DNA from: Micromonospora chalcea
Lineage (GTDB): Bacteria; Actinomycetota; Actinomycetes; Mycobacteriales; Micromonosporaceae
DNA length: 64,000 nucleotides
Reading direction: 5' to 3'
Assembly: GCF_002926165.1 (NCBI RefSeq)
Contig: NZ_MAGP01000143.1
Coordinates: 62,001 to 126,000 of the forward strand
Below, piece by piece: positions 56,895 to 64,000 of the stretch (positions are counted from its first letter, which is position 1; every line of letters begins with the position of its first letter). The translations under genes and the position numbers were made by a program. A model generated the notes under the pieces. It saw only the letters and a list, made by a program, of their open reading frames with translations, made no database searches and had not been told where the DNA came from.

Positions 56895-58079
56895 TCAGCG
56901 GGCGGCGTAGGTCTGGGTGCTGACCAGGTGGGCCGCGCCGATCAGGGCGGCGGTGTCGCCGAGGTCGGACAGGACGATCGGCAGGCTGCCGGTGGCCAGC
57001 GGCGTGGAGCGCCGGTAGACCACGCCCCGGATCTCGGCGAGCAGGACCGGCCCGATCCCGGCCGGCGCGCCCCCGATGATGACGATGGCCGGGTTGACGA
57101 AGCTGACCAGCCCGACCAGCACCTGCCCGAGCCGGCGGGCGGCGTCGCGGACGATGGTCTGCGCCGCCGGGTCGCCCTCGGTGGCCGCCGCCGCCACGTC
57201 GGCCACCGCCAGCGTCCCGGCCGCGGCCAGCCGGTCCGCGAGCACCGTCGAGCGCCCGGCCCGCGCGGCCGTCACCGCCTCCCGCCCCAGCGCGGCATCC
57301 CCGCAGTACGCCTCGACGCACCCGTTGTTGCCGCAGCCGCAGAGCGGTCCGTCCTCGCTGAGCTGGAGGTGGCCGATGTCGCCGGCCCCGCTGGCCGCGC
57401 CCCGGTAGAGCGAACCGGCGAGCACCAGCCCGCAGCCGACCGCGTCGCCCAGCTTGACGGCGAGGAAGTCGTCGAACGGGCGGCCGGTGCCGGCGTGCCG
57501 TTCACCGAGGGCCATCGCGTTGGCGTCGTTGTCGACCTGCACCGGGCAGCCCAGCTCGGCGGCGAGCGTGTCGCGTACCGGGAAGCGGTGCCAGCCGGGC
57601 AGGGCCGGCGGGGAGACCGGCGTGCCGTCGCGGACCTCGACCGGCGCGGGCAGCGCGACACCGACGCCGGTCAGCGACGTCAGCCCCGCCTCGACGCGAA
57701 GCTTGCCGAGCAGCTCGACCATGCGTCCGACCACCACGTCCGGGCCGAGCCGGACGTCCACCGGCTCGTCGTGCCGGGCCAGCGGGTTCAGCTCGCCGTC
57801 GGTGAGCGCGACCCGCAGCGTGCCGCCGCCGACGAGCACCGCGCCGAACCGGACCTGCGCGCCGATGCGCAGCAGCGACGACCGTCGCCCGCCCCGCGAG
57901 GCAGCCGGGCCGGCGCTCTCCACCAGGCCCAGCGCGGTCAACCGGTCCACCTCGGCGGCGAACCGGGCCCGCGGCAGGCCGAGGAGGTCGGTCAGCTCGA
58001 CCCGGGACCGCGGGCCGTCGTCGCGCAGCAGGCGCAGCAGCCGCGCCTGATCCGCCGTTTCCGGTCCGACCATCGGCAT
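56895..58079 (-). CDS. ROK-family transcriptional regulator (second)
   Basis: 394 aa with an N-terminal winged helix (LLRLLRDDGPRSRVELTDLLGLPRARFAAEV) and a ROK domain carrying the zinc motif CGCGNNGCVEA. It is a paralogue of the regulator at 35955, with the same order of motifs. ATG 58079 has GGAGGTGA 5 nt upstream. It is convergent to the sugar operon and could sense a different intermediate. I do not find the CTTTTGT/GAAGCTATGGACA promoter pattern in front of it. Confidence 0.93.
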   Translation of the reverse strand: MPMVGPETADQARLLRLLRDDGPRSRVELTDLLGLPRARFAAEVDRLTALGLVESAGPAASRGGRRSSLLRIGAQVRFGAVLVGGGTLRVALTDGELNPLARHDEPVDVRLGPDVVVGRMVELLGKLRVEAGLTSLTGVGVALPAPVEVRDGTPVSPPALPGWHRFPVRDTLAAELGCPVQVDNDANAMALGERHAGTGRPFDDFLAVKLGDAVGCGLVLAGSLYRGAASGAGDIGHLQLSEDGPLCGCGNNGCVEAYCGDAALGREAVTAARAGRSTVLADRLAAAGTLAVADVAAAATEGDPAAQTIVRDAARRLGQVLVGLVSFVNPAIVIIGGAPAGIGPVLLAEIRGVVYRRSTPLATGSLPIVLSDLGDTAALIGAAHLVSTQTYAAR

Positions 58080-58133
58080 GTGGTCACCTCCCCACGGAGA
58101 ATGTGCCACATCGGCGCCCGAGCACACGGGAGC

Positions 58134-58161
58134 GGGCCGGTCACCCGGAGGTGACCGGCCC
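58134..58161 (-). terminator. Hairpin after the YtxH-like gene
   Basis: Perfect 12-bp stem GGGCCGGTCACC/GGTGACCGGCCC with 4-nt loop (58134-58145, 58150-58161), 15 bp past the stop of the minus-strand gene at 58176. No U-tract. Confidence 0.65.
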
Positions 58162-58175
58162 GCTGTCCGCTTGCG

Positions 58176-58571
58176 TCAGAGCGTGTTGCCGGTGGACGGC
58201 TTGGTGCTCGTGCCGGTCGTGCTCGAGCCGGACGCGCTGGTCGAACTGGTCGAGCCCGTGCCGTTGGCGCTGCGGCTGCCGACCGCGGCCGGCGTGCCCG
58301 CGAACGGCTTGTCGGCCTCGGTCATGCCCGGCTTGCCACCGTTGCCGGTGGCGAGCTTCTCACCCAGCTTGGTCTGCCCCAGCTTGTCCTTGCCCTCGGA
58401 GTAGAGGCGGGTCGCCTGGGCCTGCGCGACGTCGGCCGCCTCCTGGACGGTCGGGTGGTCGAGCACCTTGCGCCCCCGGACCACCAGCTCCTCGTACTTC
58501 TCCCGGCCGGCACGGGCGCCCAGGACGAATCCCGCAGCCAGCCCGCCAAGAAACATGATCTTTCCGCGCAT
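58176..58571 (-). CDS. Small YtxH-like membrane-anchored protein
   Basis: 131 aa. The N terminus MRGKIMFLGGLAAGFVLGARAGREKYEEL is a glycine-rich membrane segment followed by a basic stretch, as in YtxH-domain proteins. The C-terminal half is a low-complexity Ser/Thr/Gly tail. Function unknown; such proteins are common and often stress-linked in Gram-positives. Start ATG 58571 has AAGGAG 7 nt upstream. Confidence 0.8.
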   Translation of the reverse strand: MRGKIMFLGGLAAGFVLGARAGREKYEELVVRGRKVLDHPTVQEAADVAQAQATRLYSEGKDKLGQTKLGEKLATGNGGKPGMTEADKPFAGTPAAVGSRSANGTGSTSSTSASGSSTTGTSTKPSTGNTL

Positions 58572-58839
58572 GGCGGCTCCTTCCGTACCTGACGCTCTTG
58601 CCGATTTCCGCCGGCTCGGCGGAACGACCATCTTGCGCCTGCGTTCTCTGTCGACGGCTAACTACCCATCCTGCTCTCCGCTCATGCCTCCCTGTGCCGA
58701 GATGACGATTTGTCCGTAATCCTGGCGCGTCCGCCGGTCCGGTCCTCCTCCGGTAACCCCCTGGCGCACAACCCCCCGATGTCCTGTACTCTTGTCCCCG
58801 TCGCACGGAGCGGAGAGATCCGATCCGAGCGGTGCACGG

Positions 58840-58912
58840 TCCCCTGTAGCTCAATTGGCAGAGCAGCCGGCTGTTAACCGGCAGGTTATTGGTTCGAGTC
58901 CAATCGGGGGAG
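58840..58912 (+). tRNA. tRNA-Asn (anticodon GTT)
   Basis: 73-nt cloverleaf: acceptor TCCCCTG/CGGGGGA, anticodon loop CTGTTAA with GTT, T loop GGTTCGAGTCC. CCA is not encoded. A TACTCT -10 element lies ~48 nt upstream at 58787-58792. Confidence 0.95.
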
Positions 58913-59086
58913 CTTCGCTCCACGTCACGCCCGTCGGCCCTGCCGGCGGGCGTTTCCCGTTCCGGCCCCTCGCGTGTCCCGGCTGCCCGGTTTCCGCCCG
59001 CGAGTCGTCAGTCGCCCGGCAGGATGGTCGGCGTCGACCTAGACTCCCGCTGCGTCGATTGTTGCGTCGATTCGAGGACGGTGGAG

Positions 59087-61222
59087 ATGGCCGCAGGACG
59101 CAGCCGCTGGACCGCGACGCTGATCGCGGTAGCCGTGGTGCTCGGCTGGCTGATCATCGGCGGCGTCGCCGGGCCGTACTCGGGCAAGCTCGGCGAGGTC
59201 TCCACCAACGACAACGCCTCCTTCCTACCGGCCGACGCCGAGGCCACCCGCGCGCAGGATCTGGCCGCCGGATTCGTCGACCGGGAGACCACGCCGGCGC
59301 TCGTGGTCTACGAACGCGCCGGCGGCCTCACCCCGGCCGACCAGCAACGGATCCAGGCCGACGCGGCCCGCTTCGCCGACGTACCGGGCGTGGTCGGCCC
59401 GCTGCCGCCACCGGTCGTCAGCCAGGACCGGCAGGCCGCCCAGGTGATCGTGCCGATCGACAGCGGCGAGGGCGAACAGATCCGCGCGGTGGTGGAACGC
59501 CTGCGCGACATCGCCGGCCCGGACCGCGACGGGCTCACCGTCGACGTCGCCGGACCCGCCGGGCTGCTCGGCGACCTGATCGAGGTGTTCGGCGCGATCG
59601 ACGGCCCGCTGCTGCTCGTCACCCTCACCGTGGTCCTGGTCATCCTCCTCGTCGTCTACCGCAGCCCGGTGCTGTGGATCTTCCCGCTGCTGGCCGCCGG
59701 GATGTCGTACTCGCTGGCGGCCGTCTTCGTCTACCTGCTCGCCGACCACGACATCGTCAAGCTCAACGGGCAGGCACAGGGCATCCTCACCGTGCTCGTG
59801 TTCGGCGCCGGCACCGACTACGCGCTGCTGCTCATCGCCCGCTACCGGGAGGAACTGCACCGGCACGAGCGGCCCTGGGACGCGATGAAGACCGCCTGGA
59901 AGGGCGCCGCGCCGGCCATCGTCGCCTCCGGCGCCACAGTCATCGTCAGCCTGCTCTGCCTGCTGCTGTCCAGTCTCAACTCCAACCGGGCGCTCGGCCC
60001 GGTGAGCGCCGTCGGCATCGCCGCCACGCTGCTGGTGATGCTCACGTTCCTGCCCGCGCTGCTGGTCCTCGGCGGGAGATGGGCGTTCTGGCCCCGGCGG
60101 CCCCGGCACGACGAGGCCGACCCGCGCGCCGAGCACGGCATCTGGGCGCGGATCGCCGGCTTCGTGGCGCGCCGCTCCCGTACGGTCTGGGTCGTCACCG
60201 CCGTGGCGCTCGCCGTGCTCGCGATCGGGGTGACCCGGCTCGGCGCCACCACGCTCGGCCAGTCCCAGCTGTTCACCCAGCGCACCGACTCGGTGGCCGG
60301 GCAGGAGGTCATCGACAGGCACTTCCCGGCCGGCACCGGCAGCCCCGCCACCATCTTCACCACCCAGGACACCGCGCGGCAGGTCGCCCAGGTGGCGCAG
60401 GGCGTACCGGGAGTCGCCTCGGTGCTGCCGCTCGGCCAGCGCGGCGAGAACGCGCCGCCCGACCCGAACGCGCCCCCCAAGGTGGTCGACGGGCGGGTGC
60501 AGCTCAACGTCACGCTCGCCGACGCGCCGGACAGCAACGGCGCCGAGCGGACCATCCGCGACCTGCGCGAGGCGGTGCCCGCCGTGCCCGGCGCGGACGC
60601 CGTGGTCGGCGGTTTCACCGCGATCAACGTGGACACCGCCGACGCCTCCGTCCGCGACCGCAACGTGATCATCCCGGTGGTGCTGCTGGTCATCGCGGTC
60701 ATCCTGGCCGTGCTGCTGCGCGCCCTGGTCGCCCCCGTGCTGCTGATCGCCACGGTGGTGCTGTCGTTCCTGGCCACGCTCGGCCTCTGCGCGCTGCTGT
60801 TCAAGTACGTGTTCGACTTCCCCGGCGTCGACCAGTCGTTCCCGCTGTTCGCGTTCGTCTTCCTGGTCGCGCTCGGCATCGACTACAACATCTTCCTGAT
60901 GAGCCGGGTCCGGGAGGAATCGGTACGCCGCGGCACCCGCGCCGGTGTGCTCGTCGGCCTGGCCGTCACCGGCGGCGTGATCACCTCCGCCGGCATCGTG
61001 CTCGCCGCCACGTTCTCCGCGCTCGCCGTACTGCCGCTCGTCGTGCTCGTCGAGCTGGGCGTGGCCGTCGCCGTCGGCGTCCTGCTCGACACCATAGTGG
61101 TCCGCTCGCTGCTGGTGCCCGCGCTCGCGTACGACATCGGGCCGAAGGTCTGGTGGCCAGGCCGGTTGTCGCGGTCGCACCGCGAGGGCGACCGGGCCGG
61201 CGCGGGGGTGGACCGTGCCTGA
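59087..61222 (+). CDS. MMPL-family (RND) transporter
   Basis: 711-aa membrane exporter with two repeated halves: TM1 near 12-30, a large extracytoplasmic loop to ~180, TM2-6 ~185-340, then a second copy beginning ~375. The MMPL hallmark VFGAGTDYALLLIARYREEL (~248) and its repeat LGIDYNIFLMSRVREE (~600) contain the proton-relay Asp-Tyr pairs. Family members export lipids or small molecules. ATG 59087 (MAAGRSRW) is chosen; upstream in-frame codons overlap the tRNA. It overlaps the next gene by 8 nt, suggesting a two-gene unit. Confidence 0.93.
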   Translation: MAAGRSRWTATLIAVAVVLGWLIIGGVAGPYSGKLGEVSTNDNASFLPADAEATRAQDLAAGFVDRETTPALVVYERAGGLTPADQQRIQADAARFADVPGVVGPLPPPVVSQDRQAAQVIVPIDSGEGEQIRAVVERLRDIAGPDRDGLTVDVAGPAGLLGDLIEVFGAIDGPLLLVTLTVVLVILLVVYRSPVLWIFPLLAAGMSYSLAAVFVYLLADHDIVKLNGQAQGILTVLVFGAGTDYALLLIARYREELHRHERPWDAMKTAWKGAAPAIVASGATVIVSLLCLLLSSLNSNRALGPVSAVGIAATLLVMLTFLPALLVLGGRWAFWPRRPRHDEADPRAEHGIWARIAGFVARRSRTVWVVTAVALAVLAIGVTRLGATTLGQSQLFTQRTDSVAGQEVIDRHFPAGTGSPATIFTTQDTARQVAQVAQGVPGVASVLPLGQRGENAPPDPNAPPKVVDGRVQLNVTLADAPDSNGAERTIRDLREAVPAVPGADAVVGGFTAINVDTADASVRDRNVIIPVVLLVIAVILAVLLRALVAPVLLIATVVLSFLATLGLCALLFKYVFDFPGVDQSFPLFAFVFLVALGIDYNIFLMSRVREESVRRGTRAGVLVGLAVTGGVITSAGIVLAATFSALAVLPLVVLVELGVAVAVGVLLDTIVVRSLLVPALAYDIGPKVWWPGRLSRSHREGDRAGAGVDRA

Positions 61223-62450
61223 CACCGACGTGGTGGTCGCCGGCGGCGGCCTGGCCGGTCTCGCCACCACCCGGCGGCTGCACCGGGCCGGCGTGCCCTG
61301 GCGGCTGCTGGAGGCGAGCGACCGGCTCGGCGGGCGGGTCGCCACCGACCGCGTCGACGGGTTCCTGCTGGACCGCGGCTTCCAGGTGCTGAACACCGCG
61401 TACCCACGGCTGGCCGGCCTGGTCGACGTCGGCGCCCTCGAGATGGGCTGGTTCACGCCCGGCGTCCTGGTGCGCCGCGGCGACCGCCTGGAACGCCTCG
61501 TCAACCCGCTGCGCGAACCCGCCGGCGCGCCCGCCACGCTCACCGCCGGCATCGGGACACTGACCGACCGGCTGCGCTTCGGCGCGCTCGCCGCCGGCTA
61601 CGCGACGCTGCCGGTCGGGCGGCTGCTCAACACACCCGAGACCAGCGCCGAGAAGGCGCTGCGCCGGGCCGGGCTCTCCGACGCGATCATCGAGGAACTG
61701 CTCCGGCCGTTCCTGTCCGGCGTGCTGCTCGACCGCGAGCTGGCCACCTCCAGCCACGTCCTCGCGGTCATCATGCGCTCCTTCGCCCGGGGCCGCATCG
61801 GCCTGCCCGCGGACGGCATGGCGGCGCTGCCCCGGGCGCTCGCCGCGCCGCTGCCCGCCGAGCTGATCGACCTGAACACCCCGGTCACCGAGGTCGCGCC
61901 CGGCCGCGTCCGCACCCCGTCCGGCGAGATCACCTGCCGCGCCGTCGTGGTCGCGGCCGACCCGCCGGCGGCGGCCACGCTGCTGCCCGGGCTGCCGAGG
62001 GTACGCATGCACGCCTACACCACCTACTACCACCGCACCGAGACGGCGCCACTGGACGAGCCGATCCTGCTGCTCGACGGCGACCGGCGGGAAACGATCG
62101 CCAACACGGTGGTGGTGAGCCGGGCCGCGCCCACGTACGCCCCGGATGGCCAGCACCTGGTCGCCACCTCGGTGGTCGGCCCGCAGACCCCACCCGAACC
62201 GGTGATCCGCCGCGAACTGGACCGCCTCTACGGCCGCTCCACCGCCGACTGGACCCACCTCACCACCATCACCGTGCCGGACGCGCTGCCCGCCGCCCCG
62301 CCGCCGCAGGGCCGCCTGCGCAAGCCGGTCGCGCTCGGCGACGGCCTGTACGTGGCCGGGGACCACCGGGACAGCCCGTCCATCCAGGGCGCGCTCGCCA
62401 GCGGCTGGCGCACGGTCGGCGCCGTCATCGCCGATCTCCGGCGCGCGTAG
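61215..62450 (+). CDS. FAD-dependent oxidoreductase (amine oxidase / phytoene-desaturase-like)
   Basis: 411 aa. Dinucleotide-binding motif VVVAGGGLAGLATTRRL at the N terminus, then LEASDRLGGRV (second FAD motif) and the C-terminal FAD contact GLYVAGDHRDSPSIQGALASGWR. It fits the NAD(P)/FAD amine-oxidase superfamily, which includes protoporphyrinogen oxidase and carotenoid desaturases; substrate not predictable. GTG 61215 lies inside the MMPL gene, so the oxidised product may be what MMPL exports (inference). Confidence 0.9.
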   Translation: MPDTDVVVAGGGLAGLATTRRLHRAGVPWRLLEASDRLGGRVATDRVDGFLLDRGFQVLNTAYPRLAGLVDVGALEMGWFTPGVLVRRGDRLERLVNPLREPAGAPATLTAGIGTLTDRLRFGALAAGYATLPVGRLLNTPETSAEKALRRAGLSDAIIEELLRPFLSGVLLDRELATSSHVLAVIMRSFARGRIGLPADGMAALPRALAAPLPAELIDLNTPVTEVAPGRVRTPSGEITCRAVVVAADPPAAATLLPGLPRVRMHAYTTYYHRTETAPLDEPILLLDGDRRETIANTVVVSRAAPTYAPDGQHLVATSVVGPQTPPEPVIRRELDRLYGRSTADWTHLTTITVPDALPAAPPPQGRLRKPVALGDGLYVAGDHRDSPSIQGALASGWRTVGAVIADLRRA

Positions 62451-62575
62451 AGCCGTTGGCCGGTGGGTTGCGCGTTGTTATCCTCGCGTAGCCCATCGTG
62501 CTGTCGCGGTACTCTTTCCGCCCGGCCGGTGGTGGTCCGCGAAACGATCGGCGGGTTACGATCCGGCGCGGTGAC

Positions 62576-62652
62576 GGGGCGGTAGCTCAGCCGGTTAGAG
62601 CAGGGGACTCATAATCCCTCGGTCGCGGGTTCGAACCCCGCCCGCCCCACCA
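62576..62652 (+). tRNA. tRNA-Met (anticodon CAT), CCA encoded
   Basis: 77-nt cloverleaf: acceptor GGGGCGG/CCGCCCC, anticodon loop CTCATAA, T arm GGGTTCGAACCC, and a genomic CCA. The CAT anticodon fits elongator Met; a lysidine-type Ile tRNA cannot be excluded without comparison. A TACTCT -10 lies ~60 nt upstream (62510-62515). An integrase remnant abuts its 3' end, so it served as an integration site. Confidence 0.92.
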
Positions 62653-62897
62653 AGCCGTTTCTCCAGCTCAGCCATGGTGCCGACGGCTCGGGTGCACTGC
62701 GTCGAGGTCATGGCCGCCTTCACATTGGCCCCTCCGCCACCGCGACACTGGCCGCCGTTGTGCCGCAGCTCGTGCGGCGTCCGGTTCGCAAGCTCGATCG
62801 ACGCCGAAGCCCGGTCGAAGACCCGGCGACGGAAGTTGTTGTTACGCAACACCTCGCCCGTTGGGGATGTGAACACCAGCTCGTCACCGGGGCACAT
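62653..62897 (-). pseudogene. Degraded tyrosine recombinase (phage/ICE integrase), C-terminal fragment
   Basis: LVFTSPTGEVLRNNNFRRRVFD and RTPHELRHN match the C-terminal catalytic domain of actinophage-type integrases, where the HxxR motif normally continues into SGANVKAVQ...GH. Here that stretch is garbled (GGQCRGGGGANVKAAMTSTQ) by deletions or frameshifts, and the end MAELEKRLGG runs into the tRNA. The N-terminal DNA-binding half is missing. The gene orientation toward the tRNA is the standard arrangement at attL. Confidence 0.82.
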
Positions 62898-62954
62898 CAG
62901 TGGGCGTCGGGACGTGCGGTCTGCCGATGGGTGGTTGGTTCGGAATCCTTGGTG

Positions 62955-63494
62955 TCAGGGGACCGACGGAGGCCAGCGATGCCTGCGCCAGTCCTCCCAC
63001 GTCGCGAATTCTGCCGGCGGGCAGTCGACGGGTTCACTGCCGTCGAGTTCTCCTTCGGTCGGGATGCTGATGAGGGCAGCCCACCTGTCGAGTTCCTCGT
63101 CGGACATGTGCCACGTCGTGTGCGGCTCTTCGGCTTGGCGTTGGTCGAGTCGTCTCCGTTGCTCGGCCGGTGGGAGTTCGAAGTAGCGCATCTCCACCGC
63201 CGCGCCGAGGTCGGCAGCTGCCTGCCGTAGCGCGGAGCGCTCATCTCGACCCCAGAGGCCGAAGTCGATGACGACGTTGATGCCGAGATTGAGGGCGCGC
63301 AGCCCAATCTCGATGAGCCGTCCTTCGATCACGTCCGAGGCCGACGGCGGGTTCGCGAGGCCGTACAGGGCCTTTACCCACTCGTCCTTCGTGAGGCGAA
63401 GAGCCTGCTCCTCGACTTCTATGCGCCGCGCTTCTGTGGTCTTCCCGGTGCCTGGCAGTCCTACCGTCAGGAACAGAGTCGGTCGTGTTGTCAT
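62955..63494 (-). CDS. P-loop ATPase/kinase-like protein (AAA_33, zeta-toxin-like)
   Basis: 179 aa with Walker A GLPGTGKTTEARRIE at residues 13-20, a possible catalytic DFGLWGRDERSALR segment and an Arg-rich lid region (EQRRRLDQRQ). This is the 'predicted kinase' family that phosphorylates small molecules such as antibiotics, nucleosides or tRNA fragments. ATG 63494. It follows the integrase remnant and is probably cargo of the same old element; codon use is slightly less GC-rich than neighbours. Confidence 0.8.
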   Translation of the reverse strand: MTTRPTLFLTVGLPGTGKTTEARRIEVEEQALRLTKDEWVKALYGLANPPSASDVIEGRLIEIGLRALNLGINVVIDFGLWGRDERSALRQAAADLGAAVEMRYFELPPAEQRRRLDQRQAEEPHTTWHMSDEELDRWAALISIPTEGELDGSEPVDCPPAEFATWEDWRRHRWPPSVP

Positions 63495-64000
63495 CGTTTC
63501 CCCATCTGAACGGTCGCGCCATCATCGCTGACGCTCGCTCATGCCGCGACCAGCGCGTAGGTGTCGCCGATCAGTTGGCGGACGGGTGTCGCGCATCAGC
63601 CGACGGAAGACAAGAGTTCTACACCGCGAACTGCCGAATTGGCCTCTTTAAGATCAAGGCGGCCTGCTGGCGGCGCAAGCGCCGGCATCGGCCGGGCCGG
63701 CCGGCCACGCTGACGGGGCCTACCAAGGGCTTGAAGGGCTGTGAGGCGGGACGATCGGCGTAGGCGTCGCTCCCAGTTGAGGTTGGGGCGATCGGCTGCC
63801 GCGCAGCGGAACTGCTTGCCCCCGGCCTCTCGTAGGTCGCCGAATGCGGTTTGACGACGATGAGGGCCAGGGCGTGAACCGTCCCCGGGTGCCCGATCCT
63901 CTACGCCACCCGCCCGGCGTCAAGGGCGCTGCGCGTCGGTATGCCGATGGCCTACAGCCATCCTTGACCCCCACCGGGCACCGCAGTTCTTGGCACCTAT
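63495..64000. other. No supportable gene; probable element debris
   Basis: Only short frames without ribosome sites or recognisable domains are present. A GC palindrome GCCGGGCCGGCCGGCC-like stretch occurs around 63690-63705. I see no tRNA, no repeat of the tRNA-Met 3' end (attR) and no transposase. Confidence 0.5.

Noticed and set aside
59041..59075. Short direct repeat TGCGTCGATT before the MMPL gene
   Set aside because: Only two copies 12 bp apart; no evidence of function beyond chance.
62595..62897. Integrase fragment as an expressed 100-residue gene
   Set aside because: The catalytic core is incomplete and garbled and the last 19 codons are antisense tRNA, so it is treated as a remnant.
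63485..63974. Two frames of 92 and 84 residues at the window end
   Set aside because: No ribosome site, no domain, and they overlap on opposite strands with Arg-rich shadow composition.

Overview
The window looks like chromosomal DNA of a high-GC actinobacterium, most likely Micromonosporaceae (Micromonospora-like). The reasons are the very GC-rich third codon positions, several apparently leaderless genes with a -10 hexamer 6-8 nt before the start codon, an IdeR/DmdR-type iron box, conservon-type kinase and roadblock proteins, and Tat/ricin-type secreted sugar enzymes. The genus is inferred from style; no marker gene was compared.

Region 1 (1-19766) is a huge inverted duplication. Position x on the left equals the complement of position 19767-x. 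Two 9830-bp arms (1-9830 and 9937-19766) flank a unique 106-bp loop (9831-9936). Every open frame in one arm is mirrored in the other with unchanged length. Each arm carries an ABC-2 transporter ATPase, a BCCT transporter, a siderophore-interacting flavoprotein, a dGTPase-like HD hydrolase, a small VOC protein, pyruvate phosphate dikinase and a GH20 hexosaminidase that is cut at the fold-back. The left arm starts at base 1 and its ABC gene runs off the window. The right arm joins unique DNA. The pattern fits either a genuine fold-back duplication or, more probably, a fold-back read or contig-end assembly artefact; this must be settled before gene copy number is believed.

Region 2 (19767-26790) holds the rest of the ABC-2/XRE operon, dnaG, a small unknown gene, a Phd-type antitoxin followed by a vestigial PIN toxin, a TetR-controlled ABC-2 exporter with a 30-bp palindromic operator, and a GNAT acetyltransferase. 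Region 3 (26807-34735) is a minus-strand operon: fused TRAP permease, TAXI binding protein, nitrate-sensor-type (NIT-HAMP) kinase, roadblock protein and a second TAXI protein. It is preceded by an 820-bp non-coding stretch with an AT-rich palindrome and several hairpins. A YihY membrane protein follows.

Region 4 (35800-58080) is the most interesting part. A ROK regulator, a ribose-type ABC importer and a Gfo/Idh oxidoreductase are followed by an eight-gene operon. That operon combines Ebo-type genes (EboA, TatD/EboB, EboC UbiA-like prenyltransferase, EboE, EboF-like phosphodiesterase) with an inositol-phosphate-synthase homologue, a sugar-phosphate isomerase/epimerase and a short-chain polyprenyl diphosphate synthase. 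I infer a prenylated cyclitol or sugar metabolite. A third operon downstream encodes two secreted multidomain sugar enzymes (PQQ-type dehydrogenase; ThuA-DUF1080), both ending in near-identical ricin domains, and a cytosolic TIM-barrel isomerase. The promoters at 35816-35891 and 50429-50504 share an unusual architecture, so the two units are probably one regulon. A second ROK regulator closes the region.

Region 5 (58134-64000) has a YtxH-like small protein, tRNA-Asn, an MMPL transporter overlapping an FAD oxidoreductase, and tRNA-Met(CAT). A degraded tyrosine integrase abuts that tRNA, followed by a P-loop kinase, marking the edge of an old integrated element. The last ~500 bp show no supportable gene.
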